DNA of 39,504 nucleotides from an uncultured Tenacibaculum sp. (GCA_947498055.1 CANMJA010000037.1:1-39504); one strand, 5' to 3'. Numbered from the stretch's first letter, positions 16,210 through 25,218 are shown. Numbers and translations: made by a program. The notes: a model not told the origin generated them from the sequence alone.

Positions 16210-16252
16210 AAAATTCTAGATAAAGTGGTTTTCCCGCTTTATCTAGAATTTT
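16210..16252 (+). terminator. Strong terminator of the leader-peptide gene
   Basis: A 16-base perfect stem (AAAATTCTAGATAAAG / CTTTATCTAGAATTTT) extended by three more pairs around a TTTTC loop, starting four bases after the stop codon. The 140 bases that follow, up to 16392, show nothing else. Confidence 0.85.
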
Positions 16253-16392
16253 ACTAATTTCTTAAATAATGAAAATTATATACTGTATTTATTTTTAGTT
16301 TTTAACTTCATGTTTTTTTATGGAATAAAAAAACTGATATCTATTTTATAATAAAACAAATACCAGTTTAAAATATATTATTAATAAGTAAT

Positions 16393-17568
16393 CTAATAAT
16401 TTCGATATTTCTTTGTTTCTTCGAACACTGCCTCTAAAATTCGCTTATCTATGGCATCATAAACCACATTTCTACGTTTCATTACTACTTCTGCAACTTC
16501 CTCTACTTTGTTCATTTTATATTCAGTAAACCCAGAAGCACCACCCCAACTAAAAGAAGGAACAAAATTTCTTGGAAATCCACTACCAAAAATGTTAGCA
16601 GAAACGCCAACCACAGTGCCTGTATTAAACATCGTATTAATTCCACATTTAGAATGATCTCCCATCATTAATCCGCAAAACTGTAATCCAGTTTTAGCAA
16701 ACCTACCAGTTTCATAACTCCATAATTTTACTTCAGCATAATTATTCTTTAAATTAGAATTATTAGTATCTGCTCCTAAATTACACCATTCTCCTAATAC
16801 AGAATTCCCTAAAAAACCATCATGCCCTTTACTAGAATACCCAAATAAAACAGCATTATTTACCTCTCCTCCTACTTTACAATAAGGTCCTAAGGTAGTT
16901 GCTCCGTATATCTTAGCCCCTAATTTTAACACTGAATTTTCACACATTGCTAAAGCTCCTCTTACTACTACTCCTTCCATAATCTCAGCATTCTTACCAA
17001 TATAAATAGGACCGGTAGTAGCGTTTAAGGTTGCAAATGTTAATTTGGCTCCTTCTTCAATAAAAATATTCTCTTCTCCAATACATTGTACTGTTTTAGG
17101 TATTGGTTGCGATGTTCTTCCTTCTGTAAGCAAATCAAAATCTAACTGAATTGCCTTTGCATTGTTTGAAAAAATATCCCACGTATTTTTAATTTGAATA
17201 ATTTCTTCTTCAAACTCAACCTGTTTATAATTTTCAAAATTTACTTCTTCTTGCTCTTCTGTTGTATAAAAAGCAATCACATCTTCTCCTCTAAAAATCG
17301 CTTCATTTTCAGACAAGTTTTTCACCATTTCCACCAATTCTGGTACTGGTAAAAAAGAAGCATTTAGCATAATATTCTCTGCCATTTCTACCATCGGATA
17401 TTTTTCTTCTAAATACTCTTCTGTTACAGTAGTTGTAGTTAAACCTAAGTGTTTTTCCCACTTTTCTCTTATAGTTAAAACACCTATTCTTATGTCTGCT
17501 ACTGGTCTTGTATATGTAAATGGTAACAATGCATTTCTACTGTCGCCATCAAATAAAATATAATTCAT
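16393..17568 (-). CDS. GlmU-like sugar nucleotidyltransferase (alternate bacterial GlmU)
   Basis: 391 residues. It starts MNYILFDGDSRNALLPFTYTRPVADIRIG, the start of the Bacteroidota GlmU-like family (TIGR03991 type), which lacks the usual GxGxRM nucleotide loop of standard GlmU. The first 170 or so residues form a nucleotidyltransferase-like domain. From about 190 onwards hexapeptide turns (GPIYIGKNAEIMEGVVVRGA, then LKLGAKIYGATTLGPYCKVGG) build a left-handed beta-helix like an acyltransferase. The presumed role is making or modifying UDP-GlcNAc for the envelope; the precise reaction is not certain from sequence. A -7 element at 17591-17598 lies just upstream. Confidence 0.9.
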   Translation of the reverse strand: MNYILFDGDSRNALLPFTYTRPVADIRIGVLTIREKWEKHLGLTTTTVTEEYLEEKYPMVEMAENIMLNASFLPVPELVEMVKNLSENEAIFRGEDVIAFYTTEEQEEVNFENYKQVEFEEEIIQIKNTWDIFSNNAKAIQLDFDLLTEGRTSQPIPKTVQCIGEENIFIEEGAKLTFATLNATTGPIYIGKNAEIMEGVVVRGALAMCENSVLKLGAKIYGATTLGPYCKVGGEVNNAVLFGYSSKGHDGFLGNSVLGEWCNLGADTNNSNLKNNYAEVKLWSYETGRFAKTGLQFCGLMMGDHSKCGINTMFNTGTVVGVSANIFGSGFPRNFVPSFSWGGASGFTEYKMNKVEEVAEVVMKRRNVVYDAIDKRILEAVFEETKKYRNY

Positions 17569-17590
17569 TTTTTGTTCTTTTGAAGCAGTA

Positions 17591-17598
17591 CAAAATTA
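17591..17598 (-). promoter_or_regulatory. -7 promoter element of the GlmU-like gene
   Basis: Reads TAATTTTG on the minus strand, a full match to TAnnTTTG, giving a start near 17584 and a leader of about 16 bases. No TTG is visible at -33. Confidence 0.45.
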
Positions 17599-17752
17599 CA
17601 ATAAAAAAGCGATTGTTTTGTAGCTATATTTTAGGTTATTCATTAATAAAATTTATACCTATAAAGCATTTTATTTAGTAATTAATTTTAGTTTTCTTTG
17701 AAAATTTATATCTGATTGTACATAATTACAGATGCTTCTACAATTTTAATTG

Positions 17753-17760
17753 TATTTTTG
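17753..17760 (+). promoter_or_regulatory. -7 promoter element of the 17799 gene pair
   Basis: TATTTTTG, a full -7 match, 38 bases before the ATG at 17799. Confidence 0.4.
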
Positions 17761-17798
17761 ATTTTGTATGATAATAAATATAGATAAATAGATATACA

Positions 17799-18185
17799 AT
17801 GAAAAAAATATTAGCACTAATTTTACTCGTAATTTTTCTGATTACAAGTATTTATTATGCTGTAACATACTATATTCCTTACAGTGAAGGAGTACGTTCT
17901 GGTGAACTTATAAAATTTAGTAAAAAGGGTATTCTATTTAAAACTTATGAAGGAGAAATAAGTCAAGGAATTTCTGGAGCACAAATTTTTAAATTTTCAG
18001 TAGAAGGAAGTAAAAAAGAAGTTGTTAAAAGCTTAGAAAAATATAATGGCCGATATGTAAAAGTAACATATATAGAACGTTTTGGAAAGTTTTTTTGGTT
18101 AGGAGACACTAAATATTTTGTTACCAAAGTTGAAGAAGACAGCTCTCCACATTTTAGTAAATTAAGACCAACAGAAGATGAATAA
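17799..18185 (+). CDS. Small membrane-anchored conserved protein of Flavobacteria
   Basis: 128 residues: one N-terminal membrane segment (ILALILLVIFLITSIYYAV, residues 4-22) and a beta-rich domain with YSEGVRSGELIKFSKKG, GAQIFKFSVEGSK and a YVKVTYIERFGKFFWLGDTKYFV segment. From memory, relatives in databases often carry the name 6-phosphogluconate dehydrogenase. That cannot be right: the protein is four times too short and has no nucleotide-binding fold. The role is unknown. The last eight bases overlap the start of the thioesterase gene, so the two are translationally coupled, which hints at a link to acyl-CoA or membrane lipid metabolism. Confidence 0.85.
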   Translation: MKKILALILLVIFLITSIYYAVTYYIPYSEGVRSGELIKFSKKGILFKTYEGEISQGISGAQIFKFSVEGSKKEVVKSLEKYNGRYVKVTYIERFGKFFWLGDTKYFVTKVEEDSSPHFSKLRPTEDE

Positions 18186-18729
18186 TAGATATAAACACGT
18201 AGAAGATACTAGAATTACTATTTCTGAATTAATGCTTCCATCTCATGCAAATTTTAGTGGTAAAATTCATGGTGGCTATATTTTAAATTTAATGGATCAA
18301 ATTGCTTTTGCTTGTGCTTCTAAACATTCTGGAACCTATTGTGTAACAGCTTCTGTAGATACTGTTGATTTTTTAAATCCTATTGAAGTTGGAGAACTAA
18401 TTACTTTAAAAGCCTCTATTAATTATGTAGGAAGAACTTCCATGGTGGTTGGTATAAGAGTAGAATCTCAAAACATACAAACAGGAAAAGTTAATCATTG
18501 TAACTCTTCTTATTTTACTATGGTTTCTAAGAATGAAAATGGAAAAAGTACTCCTGTACCTGGCTTAATTGTAAACGATGATTTAGAAGTAAGAAGATTC
18601 TTAAAAGCCGTTAAACGTATTGAAATGAAAAAGAAAAGACAGGAGGAATTTGATAGTGATGATTTTATGCCAGAAAGTTACCTAAATGATTTACAGAATT
18701 ACAATGTAAAAATCGAATTAAAAAACTAA
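18178..18729 (+). CDS. Acyl-CoA thioesterase, hotdog fold
   Basis: 183 residues. The core (about 10-135) is a hotdog thioesterase of the YciA/ACOT type, with the signature HANFSGKIHGGYILNLMDQ followed by a central helix, and DFLNPIEVGELITLKASINY and GRTSMVVGIRVE strands. These cytoplasmic enzymes cleave acyl-CoA to free acid and CoA. The C-terminal 45 residues are charged (KRIEMKKKRQEEFDSDDF) and probably extended. It starts inside the end of the preceding membrane protein gene (8-base overlap), so translational coupling is likely. The chain-length preference cannot be read from the sequence. Confidence 0.92.
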   Translation: MNNRYKHVEDTRITISELMLPSHANFSGKIHGGYILNLMDQIAFACASKHSGTYCVTASVDTVDFLNPIEVGELITLKASINYVGRTSMVVGIRVESQNIQTGKVNHCNSSYFTMVSKNENGKSTPVPGLIVNDDLEVRRFLKAVKRIEMKKKRQEEFDSDDFMPESYLNDLQNYNVKIELKN

Positions 18730-18928
18730 CAAAAATCTATTTTTAGTCGTTTTTTGTAAAAAAAAGTGAAAAATATTTTATTTTTTTCACATCTAGCAAT
18801 ACAAATTTTATTTCTATCTATTATTTCAAAAAAACACAACAACCATTTAAAACACTACAAAACAACAAATTAAAACCATTTACTTTCTTAAAAAAACATG
18901 CATTCAGTTATCTAAAAAAGTAAATTAA

Positions 18929-18936
18929 TAATTTTG
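18929..18936 (+). promoter_or_regulatory. -7 promoter element of the TonB-type receptor gene
   Basis: TAATTTTG, a full -7 match, with TTA 18 bases upstream in place of TTG. It implies a leader of about 70 bases before the ATG at 19014. The rest of the 284-base gap (18730-19013) is A-rich with no gene. Confidence 0.45.
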
Positions 18937-19013
18937 TTAGAAAATAGAGTATATGTAATTCCATTTTTTTATTTTTATCAAGATTAACCAACCAAAAAAA
19001 TCCCTTCTCTAAT

Positions 19014-21389
19014 ATGAAAAAATTATTAATTTTTTCTATGTTTATTGTATCTCTTATAAGTTACTCTCAAAATGGAAACATCTCAGGAATTATTATTGAT
19101 AATATCTCAAAAAAACCCATTCCATACGCTTCTATCACCTGTAAAAACATTCAAAACAAAATTATAACTGGTGCTATTACTAATAAAAAAGGAAAATTTA
19201 GTATAAATGGACTTCCTTTACAAAAGCTACTAATAGAAATTCAATTTATTGGATACCAAAAAACTCATAAAAACATTACACTTTCTTCTAAAAAGTCTAA
19301 GATACATATGGGAACCATTATTTTATCTGAGGTTACTACAGAATTAGATGAAATAGTAGTAGAATCTGAAAAAACTAAAATAGTTCAAAAAATAGATCGG
19401 AAAGTTATTAATGTTGGTAATGATTTAACAGCATCTGGAGCAAATGCTTTACAAATGCTTCAAAATATACCTACATTAGATGTTGATGTTTCTTCTGGTA
19501 CAATTAGCATGAGAGGAGATAGTAATGTAAGAATTCTTGTGAATGGAAAGCCTTCTGGATTAAGTAACGATCAATTATTAAAACAAATACGTTCTAATAC
19601 TGTAAAACAAGTAGAACTAATTACAAATCCGTCTGCAAAATATACCCCAGAAGGAATGAGTGGAATTATTAATTTAGTTTTAAAAAAGAATACCAAAATT
19701 GGTTTTAATGGTAGTTTTACACTAGGTGTTGAGCATGGTAAACATACAAGACCCGATTTTTATATAGATGCTAATTATAAAACCGGAAGTGTTAATTTTT
19801 ACGGTAATTATAATTATTATTTCGGAAAGACTGCTACCATTTTTTCTTATGATAGAATAGATATTGACTTATTTCAAAATTTAGATTTTTTAAACAAATT
19901 TAAAGGTCATAATTTCAAAATTGGAGCAGATATTACGTTGGGTAAAAAAGACCTATTATCTGCTTATACATCGCAAGGCTTTAATCCCAGTAGCTTACTT
20001 ACCAAAACTATAATTTCAGAAAACAACTTACAAGCTGCAAATACTAGTTATTTTTCTGATTATGGTTTAAGAGATGAAGCTTATAATTTAGATTATATAC
20101 ATATTTTTGATGATAAAGGGCAACAATTAGAACTTGAATTAAATCATACCGTTAATGGAGAGCCTGAAAAAGCAACAAACTTTGATTTTTTAGATCCTAA
20201 TTCTATTTTTAATTTCGAATCTGATATTACACATGTAAGAAAATTGTGGCTTGCTAACTTAGATTATACAAAACCTATTAAAAAAGGTAAAATTGAAGTT
20301 GGTTTAGAGTACCGTGAATTAGATATTGAAAATAATATTGCTACAAGTCAACAAATTCAAATTTCACCAACAACTATACAACCTATTGGCTCTACTAATT
20401 TATCTTATAAAAGAAATATATTTTCTGGTTATATAAACCTTAATCAATCCTTTGGTAAGTTTTCTTTTCAAACTGGTTTACGAATGGAGCAGCTAAATTT
20501 AACAGCTTTATTTACCAACCCTTTGCAAGGTAATTCAAATATTAAACAAGATATATTTTCTTTGTATCCTTCCGCTTTCCTTACTTATCAATTAACAGAT
20601 AATGATTCATTTCAGTTATCTTATAGCAGAAGAGTTAACAGACCTTCCATTTACCATGTATACTCTATTTTAGAATGGTACTCTCCTTTAACTATTTCTG
20701 TAGGTAACCCTAACTTACGTCAACAATTCACTAATTCTATTGAGTTTAACTATACCAAAAATTTTGATAAAGGACATTTAACTTTAGGCTCTTTTTATAG
20801 AAGATCTAATGATGTAATTGGTGCGTTAATACAGGTAGACCCTTTAAATCCAAACAGACAATCTCGTACATTTACCAATTATGATTACGCTAATAATTTT
20901 GGTATGGAGGTATCTGCTAATTATAAACCTACTAAATGGTGGAGTATTTCTCCTTCTTCTGAAACTTACATGCAACAATCGCAAAGCTTTATCAATAATA
21001 AAATTGAAAACGTTACCAATGTTTATATAAAAGCTAGAATTAGAAACTCTTTTAAGGTTACTAAAAAATTAAGACTGCAATTTGATGGTATTCATAGAGG
21101 TAAAAACGTTAATGTACAACAAACACGTAAACCTTTTACTTATTTTAATGTTGCTGCAAGACTTACTTTATTTAATGGTAATGGGAGTTTAAATATACGT
21201 GGTAACGACATTTTTGATGCTATTAACTATGAAATAATCGCAAACAATCCTTTTCCTCAAAATCTTAATTATGATTTAGAAGCAGATCTTTTTTATATTG
21301 GGTTTACTTATAATTTTGGTAGTGGTAAAAATAGTGCTAGAGAACGAAAATATAGAGATAGTAGAGAAGCTCAAAAAGGGTTATTTTAA
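19014..21389 (+). CDS. Outer membrane TonB-type receptor (OMP_b-brl_3 type)
   Basis: 791 residues. In order: signal peptide (MKKLLIFSMFIVSLISYSQ), a carboxypeptidase-regulatory-like domain (about 22-105, SGIIIDNISKKPIPYASITCKN), a plug (about 115-225) with ANALQMLQNIPTLDVD, ISMRGDSNVRILVNGKPSG and NPSAKYTPEGMSGIINLVLKK, and a large beta-barrel to the end (LFYIGFTYNFGSGK, then a charged tail). The barrel matches the Bacteroidota group PF14905 rather than SusC: no SusD-like gene follows, and there is no STN domain. The ligand is unknown; peptides, metals or sugars have all been suggested for relatives. It is a single gene with its own promoter. Confidence 0.93.
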   Translation: MKKLLIFSMFIVSLISYSQNGNISGIIIDNISKKPIPYASITCKNIQNKIITGAITNKKGKFSINGLPLQKLLIEIQFIGYQKTHKNITLSSKKSKIHMGTIILSEVTTELDEIVVESEKTKIVQKIDRKVINVGNDLTASGANALQMLQNIPTLDVDVSSGTISMRGDSNVRILVNGKPSGLSNDQLLKQIRSNTVKQVELITNPSAKYTPEGMSGIINLVLKKNTKIGFNGSFTLGVEHGKHTRPDFYIDANYKTGSVNFYGNYNYYFGKTATIFSYDRIDIDLFQNLDFLNKFKGHNFKIGADITLGKKDLLSAYTSQGFNPSSLLTKTIISENNLQAANTSYFSDYGLRDEAYNLDYIHIFDDKGQQLELELNHTVNGEPEKATNFDFLDPNSIFNFESDITHVRKLWLANLDYTKPIKKGKIEVGLEYRELDIENNIATSQQIQISPTTIQPIGSTNLSYKRNIFSGYINLNQSFGKFSFQTGLRMEQLNLTALFTNPLQGNSNIKQDIFSLYPSAFLTYQLTDNDSFQLSYSRRVNRPSIYHVYSILEWYSPLTISVGNPNLRQQFTNSIEFNYTKNFDKGHLTLGSFYRRSNDVIGALIQVDPLNPNRQSRTFTNYDYANNFGMEVSANYKPTKWWSISPSSETYMQQSQSFINNKIENVTNVYIKARIRNSFKVTKKLRLQFDGIHRGKNVNVQQTRKPFTYFNVAARLTLFNGNGSLNIRGNDIFDAINYEIIANNPFPQNLNYDLEADLFYIGFTYNFGSGKNSARERKYRDSREAQKGLF

Positions 21390-21475
21390 ACTACATATAT
21401 TTTATGTTTGAAATATTTTCAATGAGTTATTATATTCATTCAATCTAAAAATTATATTTCTATATCTAATGATTT

Positions 21476-21483
21476 TATTTTTG
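21476..21483 (+). promoter_or_regulatory. -7 promoter element of the rhodanese gene
   Basis: TATTTTTG, a full -7 match, 23 bases before the ATG at 21507. Confidence 0.45.
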
Positions 21484-21506
21484 TATTATATTAAAACCTT
21501 AAAATT

Positions 21507-21899
21507 ATGAATGAACAAATTAAATTTTATGAAAACAAATTAGCTTATGAAATGGACCCTTCTGATTTGTATGATGCTTTTGAAAGCAGTACAGAATTTA
21601 TTGCTTTAGATACTAGGCAGGCATTTGGTTATGAAAAAGAACACATACCAACAGCGATTAACATACCACATAAAGAAATGACCGTTGAAAGTACAAAACA
21701 TCTTGATAAAACGAAAACTTATGTTTGCTATTGTGATGGTATTGGTTGTAATGCATCTACAAAAGGTGCTTTAAAAATGACAAAATTAGGATTTAAAGTA
21801 AAAGAATTAATGGGAGGAATTGAATGGTGGAAATTTGACGGATATGCCACCGAAGGTACCAAACCTACTGAAGGATCTTCATTTGTATGCGCTTGTTAA
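21507..21899 (+). CDS. Rhodanese-like sulfurtransferase
   Basis: 130 residues forming one rhodanese domain. FIALDTRQAFGYEKEHIPTA (residues 31-50) is the conserved D-x-R ... G-H-I-P-x-A region. The active loop is CYCDGIGCNAS: C76 is the likely persulfide-bearing cysteine, and C74 and C81 flank it. The loop resembles the YCxGxxCNxS variant of single-domain bacterial rhodaneses rather than the usual C-x4-R loop. The protein ends in CAC, two more cysteines at the terminus. It probably moves sulfane sulfur in the cytoplasm; its partner is unknown. It stands alone and ends at the terminator 21923-21964. Confidence 0.9.
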   Translation: MNEQIKFYENKLAYEMDPSDLYDAFESSTEFIALDTRQAFGYEKEHIPTAINIPHKEMTVESTKHLDKTKTYVCYCDGIGCNASTKGALKMTKLGFKVKELMGGIEWWKFDGYATEGTKPTEGSSFVCAC

Positions 21900-21922
21900 A
21901 AACAAAAAAAAATTACATAAAA

Positions 21923-21964
21923 AAAGAACAAAGAGTAATGTTGAAAACTACTTCTTTGTTCTTT
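21923..21964. terminator. Bidirectional terminator between rhodanese and KASIII genes
   Basis: A 12-base stem AAAGAACAAAGA / TCTTTGTTCTTT with an 18-base inner part that can pair further (GTA/TAC), A-rich on one side and T-rich on the other. It sits between convergent genes. Confidence 0.75.
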
Positions 21965-22009
21965 ATTATTATTCACACTTTTAAAAGTATTTATAAGCAT
22001 CTATTTTTA

Positions 22010-23017
22010 TTACCAACGAATTACAACAGAACCCCAAGTAAATCCACTACCAAATGCAGCTAGTACTACCAAGTCATTCTCTTTAATTTTACCTTCTTCC
22101 CAAGCTTCAGTTAATGCTATAATAATAGATGCTGCTGTGGTATTACCATAACGCATAATATTATTGTATACTTTATTATCTGCTAATCCAAATTTCTTTT
22201 GAATGAATTGTGCGATTCTTAAATTTGCTTGGTGCGGAATTAACATATCTATATCTTCCTTATTCAATCCATTAGCCTGTAAACCTTCTACAATGGCTTC
22301 AGAAAAACGTACAACTGCGTGCTTAAACACAAATTGTCCGTTCATATGAGGAAAATAAGATACATCTTCCGGATCATTGTCTTTTATAATTTCAGGAACC
22401 CAACGTTCTGTTGAAGGCCCTATTAATGCTAATTCTTTTGCGTGTTTTCCTTCAGAATGTAAATGAGAAGACAAAATACCTCTACCTTCTTCTTCAGAAC
22501 GAGATAAAACAGCTGCTCCAGCACCATCACCAAAAATTACAGTCACTCCTCTACCTCTAGTCGATTTTTCTAAACCACCAGAATGATTTTCAGAACCAAT
22601 AACTAAAATGTTCTTATACATTCCTGTTTTTATAAACTGATCTGCTATAGATAAAGAATATATAAATCCAGAACATTGATTACGAACATCTAATGCTCCA
22701 ATAGTAGGCATCTCTAATAAATCTTGAATTTGTACTCCTCCTCCTGGGAAATACATATCTGGACTTAAAGTTGCAAAAATGATAAAATCAATATCATCTT
22801 TAGTAAGATTGGCTCTTTCGATAGCTATTTTAGCAGCTTTTGCTCCCATAACAGCAGTAGTATCTCCTGTTTTAGGGTCTATCCAACGACGTTCTTTTAT
22901 TCCTGTTCTTTCTTGTATCCATTCGTCATTAGTATCCATCCACTGTGCTAAATCATCATTAGTAACCACATTTTCAGGTACATAATGCCCTAGACCTGTA
23001 ATTTTAGAGCTATACAT
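22010..23017 (-). CDS. fabH: 3-oxoacyl-ACP synthase III family protein (KASIII, FabH-like)
   Basis: 335 residues with the complete KASIII triad: C115 in NQCSGFIYS, H262 in IPHQANLRI and N292 in YGNTTAAS. KASIII condenses acetyl-CoA (or a branched acyl-CoA) with malonyl-ACP to start fatty acid synthesis in the cytoplasm. In Bacteroidota the main fabH usually sits beside plsX and rpmF, which are not here. This stand-alone copy could therefore be a second KASIII with a different primer preference; that is inference, and the symbol marks the family rather than proven function. It is divergent from htpG with a 194-base gap. Confidence 0.88.
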   Translation of the reverse strand: MYSSKITGLGHYVPENVVTNDDLAQWMDTNDEWIQERTGIKERRWIDPKTGDTTAVMGAKAAKIAIERANLTKDDIDFIIFATLSPDMYFPGGGVQIQDLLEMPTIGALDVRNQCSGFIYSLSIADQFIKTGMYKNILVIGSENHSGGLEKSTRGRGVTVIFGDGAGAAVLSRSEEEGRGILSSHLHSEGKHAKELALIGPSTERWVPEIIKDNDPEDVSYFPHMNGQFVFKHAVVRFSEAIVEGLQANGLNKEDIDMLIPHQANLRIAQFIQKKFGLADNKVYNNIMRYGNTTAASIIIALTEAWEEGKIKENDLVVLAAFGSGFTWGSVVIRW

Positions 23018-23100
23018 AAAAAAATATTATTGTTGTTTGTTTAAGTTGTTTGCTAAATTATAGCCTGTAAAAATAGGAATTTTAAAATACTCTACAAAAA

Positions 23101-23152
23101 TGTCATAATACAATGTTTTACTGAATGCCATCTTGTCATAATACTAATTTTG
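23101..23152 (+). promoter_or_regulatory. htpG control region: palindromic site, direct repeat and -7 element
   Basis: Three signals overlap. TGTCATAATAC occurs at 23101-23111 and again at 23134-23144, 33 bases apart. TGCCATCTTGTCA at 23126-23138 fits TGnCA-N3-TGnCA, which also occurs upstream of grpE (38301-38313). TAATTTTG at 23145-23152 is a full -7 match. The palindromic site occupies the place expected for the -33 element, so a regulator bound there would act directly on the promoter. Confidence 0.5.
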
Positions 23153-23211
23153 GTATTTTTTTTGACCATGCTACTTTAAATAAATACTAAAAAATAAAAA
23201 ATCAATATATA

Positions 23212-25125
23212 ATGAGTAAAGGAAACATTAATGTATCGGTAGAAAATATTTTCCCGTTAATTAAAAAATTCTTGTATTCGGATCACGAAATTTTCTTACG
23301 TGAATTAATTTCTAACGGAACAGATGCTACTACAAAGCTAAAACACCTTATTTCTATTGGAGAAGCAAAAGTAGAATTAGGAGATGCTAAAATTGAAATA
23401 AGTATAGATAAGGATAATAAAACACTTACTATAAAAGATCAAGGTTTGGGTATGACTGCTGATGAGGTAGAAAAATATATAAACCAAATTGCATTTTCTG
23501 GTGCAGAAGAATTTTTAGATAAATATAAAGATGATAAAAATGAAACTGGAGTAATTGGTCATTTTGGTTTAGGTTTTTATTCTGCTTTTATGGTTGCTGA
23601 TAAAGTAGAAATTATCACCAAATCTTTTAAAGACGAAAAAGCGGCACATTGGACTTGTGATGGCTCTCCTGAATATACTTTAGTAGAACATGCTAAAGAA
23701 GACAGAGGAACAGAAATTATTTTGCATATTGCTGAAGATTCTTTAGAATTTTTAGAAGATGGCAAAATTAGAGGGTTATTAACTAAGTACAATCGTTTTA
23801 ACCAAGTACCAATTAAGTTTGGAACTAAAAAAGTAAACGATCCAGATTTTACTCCGCAAACTACTACAGATGCAGAAGGTAAAGAAACAACTGAGCCACA
23901 TAAGCAAATTGAAGTAGATAATATTATTAATAATACAGACCCAGCTTGGACAAAAAAACCCGCTGATTTAGAAACTGAGGATTATACAAACTTTTATAGA
24001 GAGTTGTATCCTATGCAGTTTGAAGAGTCTTTATTTCATATTCATTTAAATGTAGATTATCCATTTAACTTAACTGGTATTTTATTCTTTCCTAAATTAA
24101 GTCAGAATTTAGACATGCAAAAGGATAAAATTCAATTATATCAAAACCAAGTTTTTGTAACAGATAATGTAGAAGGAATTGTACCTGACTTTTTACAAAT
24201 GTTAAAAGGAGTTATTGATTCTCCAGACATTCCTTTAAATGTATCTCGTTCGTATTTACAAGCAGATGGTGCTGTGAAGAAAATTTCGGGATATATTACT
24301 AAAAAAGTAGCTGATAAATTAAGTTCTTTATTTAAAAAAGATCGTGCTGATTTTGAACAAAAATGGAACGATATTAAAGTGATTATTGAATACGGGATGT
24401 TATCGGAAGATAAATTTTTCGATAAAGCAAAGAAATTTGCTTTATACCCTACAGTAAATGACACTTTCTTTACTTTCGATGAGCTTGTTGAAAAAACAAA
24501 AGAAGCACAAACAGATAAAGATGGAAATCATGTAATTTTATACGCTGCTAACAAAGATGCGCAACATAGTTATATTGAAGATGCTAAAACTAAAGGGTAT
24601 GAAGTTCTTTTACTAGATTCTCCTATTATTTCGCATTTAATGCAAAAATTAGAAACTTCTTCTGGAGATGCTAAAATTCAGTTTAAACGTGTAGATGCAG
24701 ACCATGTAGATAATTTAATTAAAAAAGACGATACTGTAATTTCTAAACTTTCTGAAGAAGAAAAAGAAAAATTAAAACCAGTTATTGAAGGTGCTGTAAA
24801 TAATACTTCATATACAGTACAGTTAGAAGCGATGGACTCTTCTTCTTCTCCTTTTATTATTACGGTTCCAGAATTTATGCGTCGTATGAAAGAAATGCAA
24901 GCTTCTGGAGGTGGCGGAATGATGGGAATGGGTAACATGCCAGATATGTATAACTTAGTTGTAAATACCAACCACGAATTAGTTTCTGATATTTTAAATG
25001 CTGAGGAAAGTAAACAAAAAGAATTAGTATCTCAAGCTTTCGATTTAGCTAAATTGTCTCAAAACTTATTACATGGTGAAGAACTAACTAACTTTATTAA
25101 ACGTAGTTACGAATTGATAAAATAA
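23212..25125 (+). CDS. htpG: Molecular chaperone HtpG (bacterial Hsp90)
   Basis: 637 residues, a normal HtpG length. The N-terminal GHKL ATPase domain (1-220) carries FLRELISNGTDA, the DQGLGM motif and GHFGLGFYSAFMVADKVE, which bind ATP. The middle domain contains LPLNVSRSYLQ (here PLNVSRSYLQAD), and the C-terminal part dimerises. A Gly/Met-rich stretch (ASGGGGMMGMGNMPDMYN) near residues 563-580 is unusual in length. HtpG remodels client proteins with DnaK in the cytoplasm. The control region upstream shares a palindromic site with grpE, so heat or protein stress control is likely. Confidence 0.97.
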   Translation: MSKGNINVSVENIFPLIKKFLYSDHEIFLRELISNGTDATTKLKHLISIGEAKVELGDAKIEISIDKDNKTLTIKDQGLGMTADEVEKYINQIAFSGAEEFLDKYKDDKNETGVIGHFGLGFYSAFMVADKVEIITKSFKDEKAAHWTCDGSPEYTLVEHAKEDRGTEIILHIAEDSLEFLEDGKIRGLLTKYNRFNQVPIKFGTKKVNDPDFTPQTTTDAEGKETTEPHKQIEVDNIINNTDPAWTKKPADLETEDYTNFYRELYPMQFEESLFHIHLNVDYPFNLTGILFFPKLSQNLDMQKDKIQLYQNQVFVTDNVEGIVPDFLQMLKGVIDSPDIPLNVSRSYLQADGAVKKISGYITKKVADKLSSLFKKDRADFEQKWNDIKVIIEYGMLSEDKFFDKAKKFALYPTVNDTFFTFDELVEKTKEAQTDKDGNHVILYAANKDAQHSYIEDAKTKGYEVLLLDSPIISHLMQKLETSSGDAKIQFKRVDADHVDNLIKKDDTVISKLSEEEKEKLKPVIEGAVNNTSYTVQLEAMDSSSSPFIITVPEFMRRMKEMQASGGGGMMGMGNMPDMYNLVVNTNHELVSDILNAEESKQKELVSQAFDLAKLSQNLLHGEELTNFIKRSYELIK

Positions 25126-25180
25126 ACAGATTTATAAACCTCTTTGTTCTAAGAGAAGTTTACTTATAAAATCTAATCAT

Positions 25181-25218
25181 AAAAAGGAGTCGAATTTTAA
25201 AAGTTCGACTCCTTTTTT
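25181..25218 (+). terminator. htpG terminator
   Basis: A 14-base stem AAAAAGGAGTCGAA / TTCGACTCCTTTTT around a short loop with a T-run, 56 bases after the htpG stop. Confidence 0.85.

Noticed and set aside
19014..21389. Possible SusC/polysaccharide utilisation locus.
   Set aside because: No SusD-like lipoprotein or glycoside hydrolase follows, and the barrel is of the PF14905 type.
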